In this document: positions 9,252 through 19,500 of the stretch, in pieces
Position numbering within the stretch: position 1 is the first letter of the stretch
How the letters are laid out: every line of letters begins with the position of its first letter
Assembly: GCA_945875585.1 (NCBI GenBank)
Contig: CAMCLK010000011.1
Span: forward strand, 1-64,000
DNA: 64,000 bases
Direction of reading: 5' to 3'
From: Candidatus Kuenenia stuttgartensis
GTDB lineage: Bacteria > Planctomycetota > Planctomycetia > Gemmatales > Gemmataceae
The notes under the pieces: generated by a model
Database searches by the model: none
Seen by the model: the letters and a program-made list of their open reading frames with translations, nothing else
Told to the model about the DNA's origin: nothing
Translations under genes and position numbers: made by a program

Positions 9252-10661
9252 ATGGAAGATCTTCTCGATCACCTGTGTGCCCACATGCGCGCTGCCGATT
9301 TGGTGGCGCGTTTTTCTTTGGATACCACCCACCGGTTGGTTTACGCCGACTGGCTTGAACAGCGTGGGGAACCCAAACGCGCCTTGGCTGTTCGTTTGCA
9401 TGTGCATCTCGAGCAGCTTGGATACCCTGTGCTGATGCCTCCAGAGCGCTCTCATGCGCCATGGATGAACACCGCAACTGATGGTCGGACAGGAAATCAT
9501 CTGGTTGCGTACAGGCGCCTGTGCCAATTATGGCGCAGACACCGGCAACAATGGCTTAGCCAATACCCCCCTACCCTACGTCGGCATATCCGCTTTCGTG
9601 CCGGACTGCCGTGGCGTTTTGTAGGTCCGGCTGATTTATTGCCAGCGCGGATGCCCCGCGAATTAAGCTTAGTACGATCATGGCTGCTTACCGATCCGCC
9701 TTCAGCCAAAACCCATTCAGCCACATCTGTTTTCCAGAACGCCTACGAATTGGAAATCTCGGGCCCTGCATGGCGGGATACACTTCCAGACTGTTTGGAA
9801 ACCGGAGTCATTCCTGAATCAGTTGTTCGCTTCGGTGTTATCAATGGTGCGCTGGCCGCGGAAACGATTCCACACCTGCTTGCTCAAACATGGCCGGCCA
9901 TGCGCCATCTCAATGTTTCTGGAAACGCCCTCGGAGCGGAAGCCATTGCAGGAATTTGGCTCGGCTTGCGCCATTCGCCAATCGTTAGCCTCGACTTAAG
10001 CCGCAATGCCATTGGGGAAGGCTTCAGCTTGTTTCTCGATTCAGGCCCAACTCGGCTAAAACAACTTTATTGCGCGGGAAACCATGCCGAGGATATCGGG
10101 ACCGCAATGATGGGCGACAGTTTGTGTATGCGCCAGTTGACTTCGATCAATTGGATGGGCAACAGCCTGAACCCTGAGGGAGCAGAAGCGATTGCCCGCT
10201 GGGATGCCCCCATGTTGCGCAACCTAGACATAAGTGCTAACCATCTTGGTGCAGCAGGGACTCTCCATCTGGGCAAAAGTGCTTGGATCAAGAACCTTCG
10301 GTATCTGAATCTTGCTGAAAACAACCTCCGCGAAGAAGGCATTGGGCATTTGGCTCCAGCCTTAGGCCAATCTCTAAGAAGTCTGGCACTAGACAGCAAC
10401 CTGCTTGAAGCGAGTTCCTGTCAATTCCTGTCGGAATCCCCTGCGCGAGAAAATCTCGTGATCTTGGAGCTTTCACGCAACCGTCTGGGAAACCGAGGCT
10501 GGCAGCTCCTGTCTGAAAAAGCATGGCCAAGGCTACGCCACCTTGGATTGATGTTGAACGATATTGGTCCGGATGCTTCGCCCCCATCACGCGATAACTT
10601 CCCGCGTTTGGCGCGAATCAGGCTGGCTAGGCCACCGGAAGGCGAATCTTTTACCCCCTGA
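9252..10661 (+). CDS. TIGR02996-domain protein with leucine-rich repeats
   Basis: The first 50 residues carry the planctomycete TIGR02996 domain: DTTHRLVYADWLEQRGEP, a short 'repeat-companion' module of unknown function. After a linker rich in Arg/Trp/Pro, residues from about 190 to the end form leucine-rich repeats of the ribonuclease-inhibitor type. Examples are MRHLNVSGNALGAEAIAGI, IVSLDLSRNAIGEG, LRNLDISANHLGAAGTLHL and LRYLNLAENNLREEGIGHL. Such proteins are thought to be protein-interaction scaffolds; no enzyme motif is seen. There is no signal peptide, so a cytoplasmic location is likely. It starts 30 bases after tsf. The fusion of TIGR02996 to LRRs is frequent in Gemmata relatives and is one of the best taxonomic hints in the window. 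Confidence 0.85.
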   Translation: MEDLLDHLCAHMRAADLVARFSLDTTHRLVYADWLEQRGEPKRALAVRLHVHLEQLGYPVLMPPERSHAPWMNTATDGRTGNHLVAYRRLCQLWRRHRQQWLSQYPPTLRRHIRFRAGLPWRFVGPADLLPARMPRELSLVRSWLLTDPPSAKTHSATSVFQNAYELEISGPAWRDTLPDCLETGVIPESVVRFGVINGALAAETIPHLLAQTWPAMRHLNVSGNALGAEAIAGIWLGLRHSPIVSLDLSRNAIGEGFSLFLDSGPTRLKQLYCAGNHAEDIGTAMMGDSLCMRQLTSINWMGNSLNPEGAEAIARWDAPMLRNLDISANHLGAAGTLHLGKSAWIKNLRYLNLAENNLREEGIGHLAPALGQSLRSLALDSNLLEASSCQFLSESPARENLVILELSRNRLGNRGWQLLSEKAWPRLRHLGLMLNDIGPDASPPSRDNFPRLARIRLARPPEGESFTP

Positions 10662-10690
10662 TTGGGGCAAGCGAGCCTTTCGGGTATAGT
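10662..10690 (+). promoter_or_regulatory. Promoter of cyclase 1
   Basis: TTGGGG (10662-10667) and TATAGT (10685-10690) are separated by exactly 17 bases, directly after the LRR gene stop and about 60 bases ahead of the chosen cyclase start. The -10 is identical to that of rpsB and of cyclase 2. Confidence 0.5.
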
Positions 10691-10748
10691 AAATGTTGTC
10701 GCGCAAATAATTTACGGGGAATTGGCTATCCCGGCTATCGAGGTCCAG

Positions 10749-12845
10749 ATGAATCGGCACCTGAGATTGCGGACCGTTTTCGTTGGTTTATTGCTTGCCG
10801 GCGCCCTGACCGTTGGGGGATTGCTTTCATTCGTCACCTACCAAACTAACCAAACGAACATGCAGGATTCCGCTGATCGTCTGGCCACTGTAATATCGCA
10901 AAGCAGCATTTCAAATCTGATATCGGTCAATGGGCACATAGAGCGCGATCTGAGTCTGTTGGCTGTCATAACTGCTTCGTACTGGAACAAACCAGATTTC
11001 ACCAAAACTTTTTTTGAAGCCTGGATGCTTCACAAACATGGCAATGGAAGCAATCACGGAATTTCATTCGTGGAATCAGCCACAGGCAACGGCATCATTG
11101 TTGGGAATTCAGAGTTAGAAACCGTTGAAAACGATGGTCATGGAAATTTCACGGCAAAATCGCGAAAAAATGGGGTGGCGCGGCCTCTGGAAGATCTCCG
11201 CAATACGAAATGGTACAAAAAATGCATGAGCAATATCTCGGTCGCGGATGATGGCTGGACACCTCTAGGCTACTTCAGTCGCCATAGCAGATTAAAACAA
11301 ACCCTTGGAGTTTCCGGATTCCGTGCCGTCAGGTCCCCGGACGACCCCACCAAGGTTCTTGGCGTTATTTCCATTCAAATATCGACTGACTGGATTCACA
11401 ATAATTTAGTCGAATCAGTAACCACATTTGTGGTTCCAGCCAAGGCATTCATCGTGGAACGCGGAGCTGATGGCATTGATAAGCTTGTAGCCCATTTTGA
11501 TGCTGCCATTCAGAAAAAAATAAGAGACAACGGTTCATTGCTACAACCATCCGAATTGGATTGTCCCTTAACAGTTTCAATAGCCAACAACATTCCTTTG
11601 AACATTCAGCCAAATTCAAAGCCCACTTACAAACGGATAGAAACACCGGAAGGCGTGTATTTCACAACATTCTCGTCGTTCGCATCTAAAAACAGCCCTC
11701 AATTGATTATGTGTTACAGCGCGAGTGAATCGCTGCTGATGGCTCCCGCCAGGAAACGATTGTTCATCAACCTGCTGATCACACTTGTGGTTGCAATTGT
11801 GATCATGGTTCCAACAATCTTGTTCGCGATGGCCGCGGCCCGGCCGCTGGAAGCACTGACACGAATCGCGAATGCTACTGGTAGGCTTGAACTGACAGCC
11901 CTCCCTCCCTTGCAGGATTCTGGTATTTACGAAGTTGATCAATTGGCTACAGCGACAAAATCGATGCAATCTGGCCTAAAAGCCTTTTTACGCTACATCC
12001 CTCCTGATTTAATTCATCGATATTTGCGGCCGGAAGGATTTGCGCAACTCGATGGCGAAATGTGCCACCTGACCATTCTCTTTTCAGACATTAAGGATTT
12101 CTCGTCGATTTCCGAAAAAATGCAACCTATGGCACTGGTGCGCCAGTTGAATGAATACCTCGAAACAATCAGCAAGCAAATCGCCATCCACAATGGCACG
12201 CTCGATAAATATATTGGCGACGCCGTAATGTCATTTTGGAACGCTCCCAACAACGTGCCTCGACACGCGCGCGAGGCATGTGCCGCCACCCTGAACAGCC
12301 GCAAGCCTATGAGGGACCTGTTTACTCGCTGGAACAGTGAGGGATTACCCCTGTTTTACACGCGGGTTGGCATCCACACTGGAAATGTCATTGTTGGCAA
12401 TATCGGCTCTAGTGTCAGGCTTAACTACACAATCATTGGCGATGCCGTGAATTTGGCCAGTCGATTGGAAGGGCTAAATAAAACCTACGGCACAAAAATA
12501 CTGATCAGCGAATTCACCCGCGACGAGGCGGGTGGTGAATTCCTGACCAGACCCGTGGATCGCGTCGCCGTTAAGGGAAAGTCCTTGTCCGTTCAGGTTT
12601 ACGAACTGATGGAATGGCGTGTTGATGCTTCGGAATCCCAGTTGGAACTGGTCAACCTGACAACCATGGCACTCGTCGCATATCAGGCTAGGCGATTCGT
12701 CGAAGCTGTTCAAACGTACCAATCAATTCTTGAAGGTTGGCCAGACGATACCTTAGCCATGGTCATGCTGGAACGGGCAAAACAATTCGTTGAGACCCCA
12801 CCCGAGCAGAATTGGGATGGCGTGTACTACGCCGACCATAAATAG
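10749..12845 (+). CDS. Membrane-bound class III adenylate/guanylate cyclase, copy 1
   Basis: A receptor-type nucleotide cyclase of 698 residues. Order: transmembrane helix at about residues 8-28, an extracytoplasmic sensor of about 300 residues (Cache-like by layout), a second helix near 340-362, a HAMP-like linker (RPLEALTRIANATG) and a class III catalytic domain from about 437. The two metal aspartates are in FSDIKDFS and KYIGDAVM. The transition-state Asn/Arg are in VNLASRLEGL. A Lys (DKYIGD) and an Asp (IIGDAVN) at the base-selecting positions point to ATP as substrate. A short C-terminal TPR-like tail follows. The ATG at 10749 is preferred over TTG 10662, which overlaps the promoter. A paralogue follows immediately downstream. 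Confidence 0.88.
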   Translation: MNRHLRLRTVFVGLLLAGALTVGGLLSFVTYQTNQTNMQDSADRLATVISQSSISNLISVNGHIERDLSLLAVITASYWNKPDFTKTFFEAWMLHKHGNGSNHGISFVESATGNGIIVGNSELETVENDGHGNFTAKSRKNGVARPLEDLRNTKWYKKCMSNISVADDGWTPLGYFSRHSRLKQTLGVSGFRAVRSPDDPTKVLGVISIQISTDWIHNNLVESVTTFVVPAKAFIVERGADGIDKLVAHFDAAIQKKIRDNGSLLQPSELDCPLTVSIANNIPLNIQPNSKPTYKRIETPEGVYFTTFSSFASKNSPQLIMCYSASESLLMAPARKRLFINLLITLVVAIVIMVPTILFAMAAARPLEALTRIANATGRLELTALPPLQDSGIYEVDQLATATKSMQSGLKAFLRYIPPDLIHRYLRPEGFAQLDGEMCHLTILFSDIKDFSSISEKMQPMALVRQLNEYLETISKQIAIHNGTLDKYIGDAVMSFWNAPNNVPRHAREACAATLNSRKPMRDLFTRWNSEGLPLFYTRVGIHTGNVIVGNIGSSVRLNYTIIGDAVNLASRLEGLNKTYGTKILISEFTRDEAGGEFLTRPVDRVAVKGKSLSVQVYELMEWRVDASESQLELVNLTTMALVAYQARRFVEAVQTYQSILEGWPDDTLAMVMLERAKQFVETPPEQNWDGVYYADHK

Positions 12846-12881
12846 TTGTTGATAATAACCCCTGCAAGTGAAAATCGATTC

Positions 12882-12910
12882 AATGGGATAAACCGCGCAT
12901 CGTGTATAGT
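12882..12910 (+). promoter_or_regulatory. Possible promoter of cyclase 2
   Basis: TATAGT at 12905-12910 lies 17 bases behind AATGGG (12882-12887). The -35 is poor, but the arrangement parallels the promoter of the paralogous cyclase 1, which has the same -10 and a related GGG-ending -35. Confidence 0.35.
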
Positions 12911-12966
12911 GGGTAAATGGCCGAGCAACACTGCTCACATGGCAGTTCCTTGATTGGGTTCGATCC

Positions 12967-15060
12967 ATGCGTTTGAAATTGCGGACCATTTTTGCAACGG
13001 TAACGGTTCTATCAACACTTGGTGTTGGCTGCATCTTGTCAATGCTTGCCATGCAAAGCACGATCAAAGGATTGCAGGATTTCTCCAGACAAATCACGCT
13101 GGAAAAAGGGAATGCTGGCATACGCTCCATCGAATTGCTGCTGAGCGAGTCGGAAGACATTCTCCAGACCATGGCAGACTATATTGAGCGACGCCATCAA
13201 GCGCCAGAGATTCTGGATTTGATTCCACGATTCTGGCTCGACTACCAACATAATTTCAAAAACAAGGGGGCGATGGTCTACATAGAGGCAGGCACCGGCA
13301 AGGGAGTAGCATGCGATATCAATAACAATACAAAAATCATCAGGCAACTAGATGACGAATCTTTTGAAATAGTCGATTCAAACACGGGTGTTTCACAACC
13401 GATTCCAGACTTTCGATCCCTTCCATTCTTTCGTTCAGGTATGGCCACTCGGAAACCGGGGTGGACGCAGTTTTACGCGTTCAACAACAAACTGAACGGA
13501 CAAAACTTCCGCGGAATAACCAAGTTTATTCCCGTGAAAGACCCTTTGAATAAGGACCGTTTCATCGGCATGCTTGGCCTCGATATCAACATGGAATGGG
13601 TCAGTGAGTATTTGAAAAATTCTCTCGCCAAATCGCCCGTTCGGTCAATTGCCTTTGTTCTTGAGCGACGCAGAAACGGATTGTTCAATTTGATCGCTGA
13701 CACCGAGCATTCATTGAATGAGTCTGGTTTGGACCTCGATGGCGATGGATACGTCGATCCAGATGAATTGGGCGACGAAATTATGTCCGCGACAAAAATG
13801 GTGATTCCCAAAGAGTTGACAAATGATAACGAAAGCCAAGTATACCACGACACTATAAGTACAAAACAAGGGACATTTTACGCTACTTTTTTGTGCCCTT
13901 TCCCCGGTCAACCTCCCCATTGGATTCTATGCTTTCTCGCAAGCGAATAAGACCTTATCGCGCCCGCCAAAAGGCGACTTCTCGTCCACCTGGGTATTAC
14001 GGGTGGCACCATTATTGTTTCCCTTTTTCTGACCACATGGATCGGGTTCTCAATAGCCAAACCGATTGAAAATCTTTCACGCACAGCGCGCAACCTTGGC
14101 CAGCTCAAGCTTGCCAGGGAACCAATGACCAAATCGTTGATCCATGAAGTAGACGAACTCGGCAACGCTATACGCTCCATGCACACCGGTATCAGTTCGT
14201 TCCTGCGCTATGTTCCGCAGGATCTCCTCCGCCGCTACATGTCTTCCGGGCAAACGGCGACAATTGACAGCGAATTGACCGAAGTCACCATTCTCTTTGC
14301 CGATGTCAAGGATTTCACTTCCCTATCGGAACAAATCGAGCCCATGATTCTTGTCAGGCAACTCAATGAGTTCCTTGAAACCATCAGCGTGTGTATTCTT
14401 GAACATAACGGCACGGTTGACAAATACATAGGCGACGCCGTCATGGCGTTTTGGAACGCCCCAATCAGGGTACCAGGACATGCCCGGGAAGCCTGTTCAT
14501 GCGTGCTGGAGTTTTCGCCGCGCATGGCCGCTCTCCAAAACAAATGGCTCAGCGAAGGGCTGATCCCCATGAAAATCCGGGTAGGCCTCCATTCTGGCGA
14601 GGCTATTGTCGGCAATCTTGGTTCAAGCGTGCGGCTCAACTACACCATTATCGGCGATGCCGTGAATCTTGCCAGCCGGCTGGAAGGCCTCAACAAGGCC
14701 TATGGCACCTCAAACCTGATATCAGAATCCACCCGAGCCTTTGCAGGATTTGAATTTTTGACGCGGCCTGTTGATATTGTTGCTGTAAAAGGAAAAAACA
14801 CGTCTGTTCAGGTGCATGAATTAATGGATTGGGCCAACAAGGCTACGGAACAGCAGAAAGAGCTTGCCCGTCAAACATCGCACGCTTGGAATTTGTACCA
14901 ACAACACAATTTTATCGAAGCCGAAGCTGCCTACAGCACCATCCTCAAACATTTCCCCATGGACGGGTTGGCTTCGACAATGGCGGAGAGATGCAAAGAA
15001 TTAATTGCCTCGCCCCCCGCCACTCCATGGTCAGGCGTATATCGATCCCGAAACAAGTAA
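12967..15060 (+). pseudogene. Class III cyclase, copy 2, interrupted by an in-frame TAA
   Basis: Reading from ATG 12967, the first part (327 residues) contains a transmembrane helix and an extracytoplasmic sensor homologous to copy 1. It stops at TAA 13948-13950 after ILCFLASE. The same frame continues at once with DLIAPAKRR, a second membrane helix (TIIVSLFLTTWIGFSIAKPIE), a HAMP-like linker and a full cyclase domain ending at 15060. In copy 1 the same point reads CYSASESLLMAPARKR, so a single residue is replaced by stop. Without it the protein would be 696 residues, against 698 in copy 1. Catalytic residues are intact (FADVKDFT, KYIGDAVM, VNLASRLEGL). A restart at ATG 14125 would yield a soluble catalytic fragment. 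Either a recent pseudogene, a split gene or a base error. Confidence 0.8.
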
Positions 15061-15063
15061 GAG

Positions 15064-16239
15064 TTACGTCCCGGCTGGCTTATCTTTGCGTATCAGCCAT
15101 TGGCGCATGAGAGCCAGTTCCGCTTCCCAGCCGTCGCTTGCGCGAATAGCCACGAATGCATCGAACATCAGATCGAGTGTTTCCAGAAAATCTCTGAGGA
15201 ACCCGATCCGCTCCTCATCCCTCACACGCTCATTTTCTCCCTCGGGAGCCGGCAATTTCAGGCCGGAAACAGCCAGAGTTTCCGCTGAAAGTGTGAATTC
15301 ATACTGCTGGTCATGCCTGGAAATAATGAACCCCATCTTTCGGGGTAATTTTCCCGACTGAAGGGCACGCCGGGCCTCAGGCAAACGAGTGGGCGCATCG
15401 CTGCTAATGGTTTCCTTGCCGGTTTCACCCATGGGGCACTCCAGCGTAAGCGTGCGCACGGCAAGAATGGCCACCTGTGATTCATCTTGAAGAGCCAGTG
15501 AATCGCCCCGCTCTTCAAGAATAAACCAAAGCCATGTTAGATACTCATTGCCCAAAAAGTCGCGGCTGGTATCGTCGGGCGCCCAATTCAGTCGATCGGT
15601 TGATTTGCCCGGAACAAAGGAGCATGGAGTTGCGTCGTCAATGGCCCGGGTCAGATTGCGCGTTTCCGCCAAAAAGTAGGCCTGCCTGCCTGCTCCCAAA
15701 GCCTCCAGACCTGTGCCGAATGTTTCTTCAAACAGCGGAAATAACCTGTCCAATGCGGGGGCGCCAGCACCGGAAACCAATACCTCCCCAGAAGGCAGAT
15801 CCCAAAGCAGTCCAAACCCTTTTCGTTTAACAAACCGGCCATCACGCGCCTCTTCTTCGAGCCGTTCCTTGGCACGCTCCTTGGCCTCCCGACGCTGCCT
15901 GTTACTGATCTGCCCTGACGGATTTGAAGCCGCAACTCCTTCTAGTTCTTCGGCTGTGTAAGCACGCAGCAAATCTGATGGGATCTTGAAAGCATCGATC
16001 CTAAGCGCCCACTGCAGTGTGTCGCTGACGATGTTCTTGGCCAGATCAAACTTTCGGTCAAGGATGTGGTCACCGGCAATCCACCCAGAGTCGATGCCGT
16101 CAGCGGAAGCCACTGCAGCGCGACCGTTGCCAATCTTGTGTTTCTCGAGATTGGCCAGAGAATCTTCACCAAACGCAGGTGGGCGCGTGCCTGTGGGTCG
16201 GAAGCGAGCAAAAGATATCCTGGAACCAAAAAACCCCAT
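15064..16239 (-). CDS. RdgC-like protein
   Basis: A 391-residue soluble protein starting MGFFGSRISFARFRPTG. Features resembling the recombination-associated protein RdgC are the segment WALRIDAFKIPSDLLRAYTAEEL, a charged helix (RRE-AKERAKERLEEEARDGR) and the following FEETFGTGLEALG/FLAE region. RdgC is a DNA-binding ring protein that modulates RecA in proteobacteria. The match is by pattern memory, so the assignment is tentative; 'conserved hypothetical' is the fallback. ATG 16239 and the GTG three bases earlier both fit an AAGGA ribosome site. The gene is convergent with cyclase 2 (stop codons three bases apart) and divergent from the PilM operon. Confidence 0.5.
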   Translation of the reverse strand: MGFFGSRISFARFRPTGTRPPAFGEDSLANLEKHKIGNGRAAVASADGIDSGWIAGDHILDRKFDLAKNIVSDTLQWALRIDAFKIPSDLLRAYTAEELEGVAASNPSGQISNRQRREAKERAKERLEEEARDGRFVKRKGFGLLWDLPSGEVLVSGAGAPALDRLFPLFEETFGTGLEALGAGRQAYFLAETRNLTRAIDDATPCSFVPGKSTDRLNWAPDDTSRDFLGNEYLTWLWFILEERGDSLALQDESQVAILAVRTLTLECPMGETGKETISSDAPTRLPEARRALQSGKLPRKMGFIISRHDQQYEFTLSAETLAVSGLKLPAPEGENERVRDEERIGFLRDFLETLDLMFDAFVAIRASDGWEAELALMRQWLIRKDKPAGT

Positions 16240-16505
16240 CACAATCGTTCCTTTCAGATGACCCGCAGCAATTGGCCTTCTGCGTCAAGATAGCGGATTG
16301 GCGTGATTTGTGATGGGGCCAGTCACGATTTGCGGTTCTCCACCAACAGTTCCCTTGCCGCCGGTGTTGCTTGGATAGACAAATTCCACCGCCGGTATTC
16401 GGTTGATCCCGGCATGGATTTGACCCTTGCCAGTACGGGTGATAGGTTCAGCCAGTCGAATCGGTTCATCCGACTCGAAGGCATGAACGGGAAGGAAGGC
16501 AGACC

Positions 16506-19500
16506 ATGGGCACAACTGCAGACGATGCTACGGCAGCCGGTGAAAATGCCGGTGCAGAGAAGCCAAAAGCAGCCCCTTCCCGAAAAGGGCGGCCTCCTAA
16601 AGGTGTTTGGGGAATTGATCTTGGCCAATGCGGTTTGAAAGCCATTCGTTTGGAAGAACGCGATGGCACGATCGTCGCCACACACTTCGATTACATCGAG
16701 CACCCGAAAATTCTGAGCCAACCCGATGCTGACCGCGACCAATTGGTACGGGAAGCACTCACCCAATTCCTTCAACGCAACAAGTGGCGGGGCGACCATA
16801 TTTCGGTCAGCGTTCCCGGCAAAGCTGGTTTGGTTCGTTTCGTAAAACTGCCTCCCGTGGAAGAAAAGCGCATCCGCGACATCGTGGCGTTTGAAGCCAA
16901 GCAGCAGATTCCGTTCAAATTGGAAGAAGTGGTTTGGGACTTCCAAAAAATCGGAACGGGCATGGTCATCGATGGGTTGGCCATCGACACGGAAGTGGGC
17001 CTCTTCGCCATGAAGAGGGATATCATCTCCAAGGAGATGCAAGGCTATCGCGACGCCAAGCTTGAAGTGACCACCATCCAGATGGCCCCTTTGGCACTGG
17101 CGAACTATCTGGTTTACGATCTGCTGAAAATCGACCCGCCCGAACCGGGTGCCGAAGAAATGGGCGACATGGGTGGCGGCGGCAAGTGCGTGGCTGCCCT
17201 CGATATTGGTGCAGATGAATCAACATTGGTGGTCACCGATGGTGGCAAGATCATCATGCAGCGCCCGGTCAACGTGGGTGGAAACCACTTCACCAGGGCT
17301 CTCACCAAAGATTTCAAATTGACATTCGGCAAAGCCGAACACCTGAAGAGGCACGCGGCCAAGGGATTGGGCAAAGACGGACCCGACCTGAAGACTATTC
17401 TTACTTCGCTCAAACCGGTGTTGAGCGATCTTGTCAACGAATTGCAGCGCGCCCTGACGTACTTCAGCAACACCAACCGAAACGCGGAAATCGAGTACTT
17501 GGTAGGCCTTGGCAACGCCTTCAAGCTGCCAGGACTTCAAAAATACCTTCAAGACAAGCTGGGTCTGGAAGTCAAGCGGCCCAAAACATTCGAGCGGGTT
17601 GACTTGTCTGAAATCAGCGGTCAGGCCAGCTTCTCCGACAATTTCCTGACGTATGGCGTTGCTTACGGTTTGGCACTTCAGGGTGTGGGCCGTGGCCAGA
17701 TCAAGGTCACGTTGCTGCCGCCGGAAATCAAATTTGAAAGAATGATCCGGGCCAAGAAGCCATGGGCCGCGGCTGCCGCCGCCGTGCTTCTGCTTGGTTT
17801 GGGCGGGCTGGCAGCGGGCAGTTACTACCAGGCCAAACCGTACATCGACCCCGCCGTTATCGCTGAGGTAGCAAAGGCTAAAACGGTCAAGGGAACTGTT
17901 GACAGCGGCATTGCTGCCTTCAAGAAAATTCAGGACGACACCACTGCCGAGGAAAAGAAAGTCAAGAGTTCCGTCGCAGGCCAGGAGGAACGCAACAACT
18001 GGCTTGAATTGATGATGTTCCTGAATGAATCGGTGCCTCGGCCAGATGGTAGCAACCTGTATGCCCCCAAGGCACGTGAATATTACGAAGGTTGGCGCGC
18101 CCCATGGACCGAGTGGGCTAAGGAAATCAACGATGCGACACCCGAACGGCAACAGGTTCTCAAGCAGTGGGAAGCCAACCTGAAAACCGCTTGGATGCGC
18201 GAACTGCGAACAAATAATGTAAACGATCTCACGCTTTTGCCACTTCCTGCCTATCCATTGCCGGAAAAAGACCAGAAGCTGCAGACCGTTCACGACCTTT
18301 ATGATCGGGCTCAAAAAGAAAACAAGCGATTCTTCCGCGCCCAAAAGGGCAGCGACGCTTATGACCTCTACCGCACCACACAAGGCGTCGTGCGGGAATC
18401 GGCCGGTGGGGAATTACCTCCCGGAACCCAAGATCTGGTTCAGGTGAACATTGAATCCGTCACATGCCGGTACACAGACAAGCTCGACAATTTCTGGAAC
18501 GGCATGCTGAAAGACAAGACGTTCAACAGCCAGAAAACAGAACGTGTGCGGCCTCGCGATCACCTGAAAGCCGCGCCTGAGGGCGAGGGCTGGGTTGTTG
18601 AACTGCGTGGTTACACCTTCCATTGGGACGAAGCCAACTTTGTGAATAACGCCGTGGTGGACAACCTTGCGGCCTGGGGCGTACGGACACAACTGGTGGC
18701 CACGCCGCCCATGGCGCCTCCGGCAGATGGTATGCCTCCAGCAGAAGCTGCCGCCGCACCCGCGGAAGGAGTCGCTCCACCTACTGCCGGACCAGTGGTG
18801 AATCGCTTGAGCCACTTTGCGCTTTACTCGTACGACCTTGCCAACACGTCTGACAGAAGCAATTTCAAATTTTCCCAAGGTTCCTTCCTAACATCACTCA
18901 TGGGGGGTGGTGCGGCAGCAGCAGGTGGTGCCGGCCCAGGCGGTGAAGGTGGTGGCCCCATGTCGATGGGCTCGATGGGTGGTCCCGGCGGCCCCGGCGG
19001 AGACGCTGGAGCTGGAGCCAGCCCACGAGCAGGCTGGAAGCCACTTGGCGGAGGTGCTGGTGGAGGATCGATTCCCGGCGTGAGCGGCGGCCCTCCCGGC
19101 GGCGGTGCCATGATGGCTGGTGGCGAAGGTGCAGGTAGCATGGCCGGCCCTCCCGGTAGTGCGGCTCCAGGTGGCGCCCCGGGAGCATTCACGCCACCTG
19201 GCAAGCCCGGTTCAGCGCGACGCACCGAATTTGTGATTTACTTTGTGTGGAAAGAACCGAAGCCTTCCGACGAATTGCGCGACTTCGCGGCCGCTGCATC
19301 AGAAGCTGGTGCGTCAGCCAAGTACTACTCGGAAAAGGCAGCATCGGCTGTGATTCGGCCTTCGCGTCAGATCCCCTTCGAGTTACGGACAGGTGGACTT
19401 CCCAAAGGTTCACTTCCACCCGAACCTCCCTTTGAGAAACCCGCCGCACCACCGTCAGCGACGCCACCTGGCTCCCCTGAGGGCGCTCCAGTCGCTCCCG

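Noticed and set aside
6375..13950. Stop-codon reassignment as explanation for the two interrupted genes
   Set aside because: TAA, TAG and TGA all end normal genes in the window, and the two stops are of different kinds.
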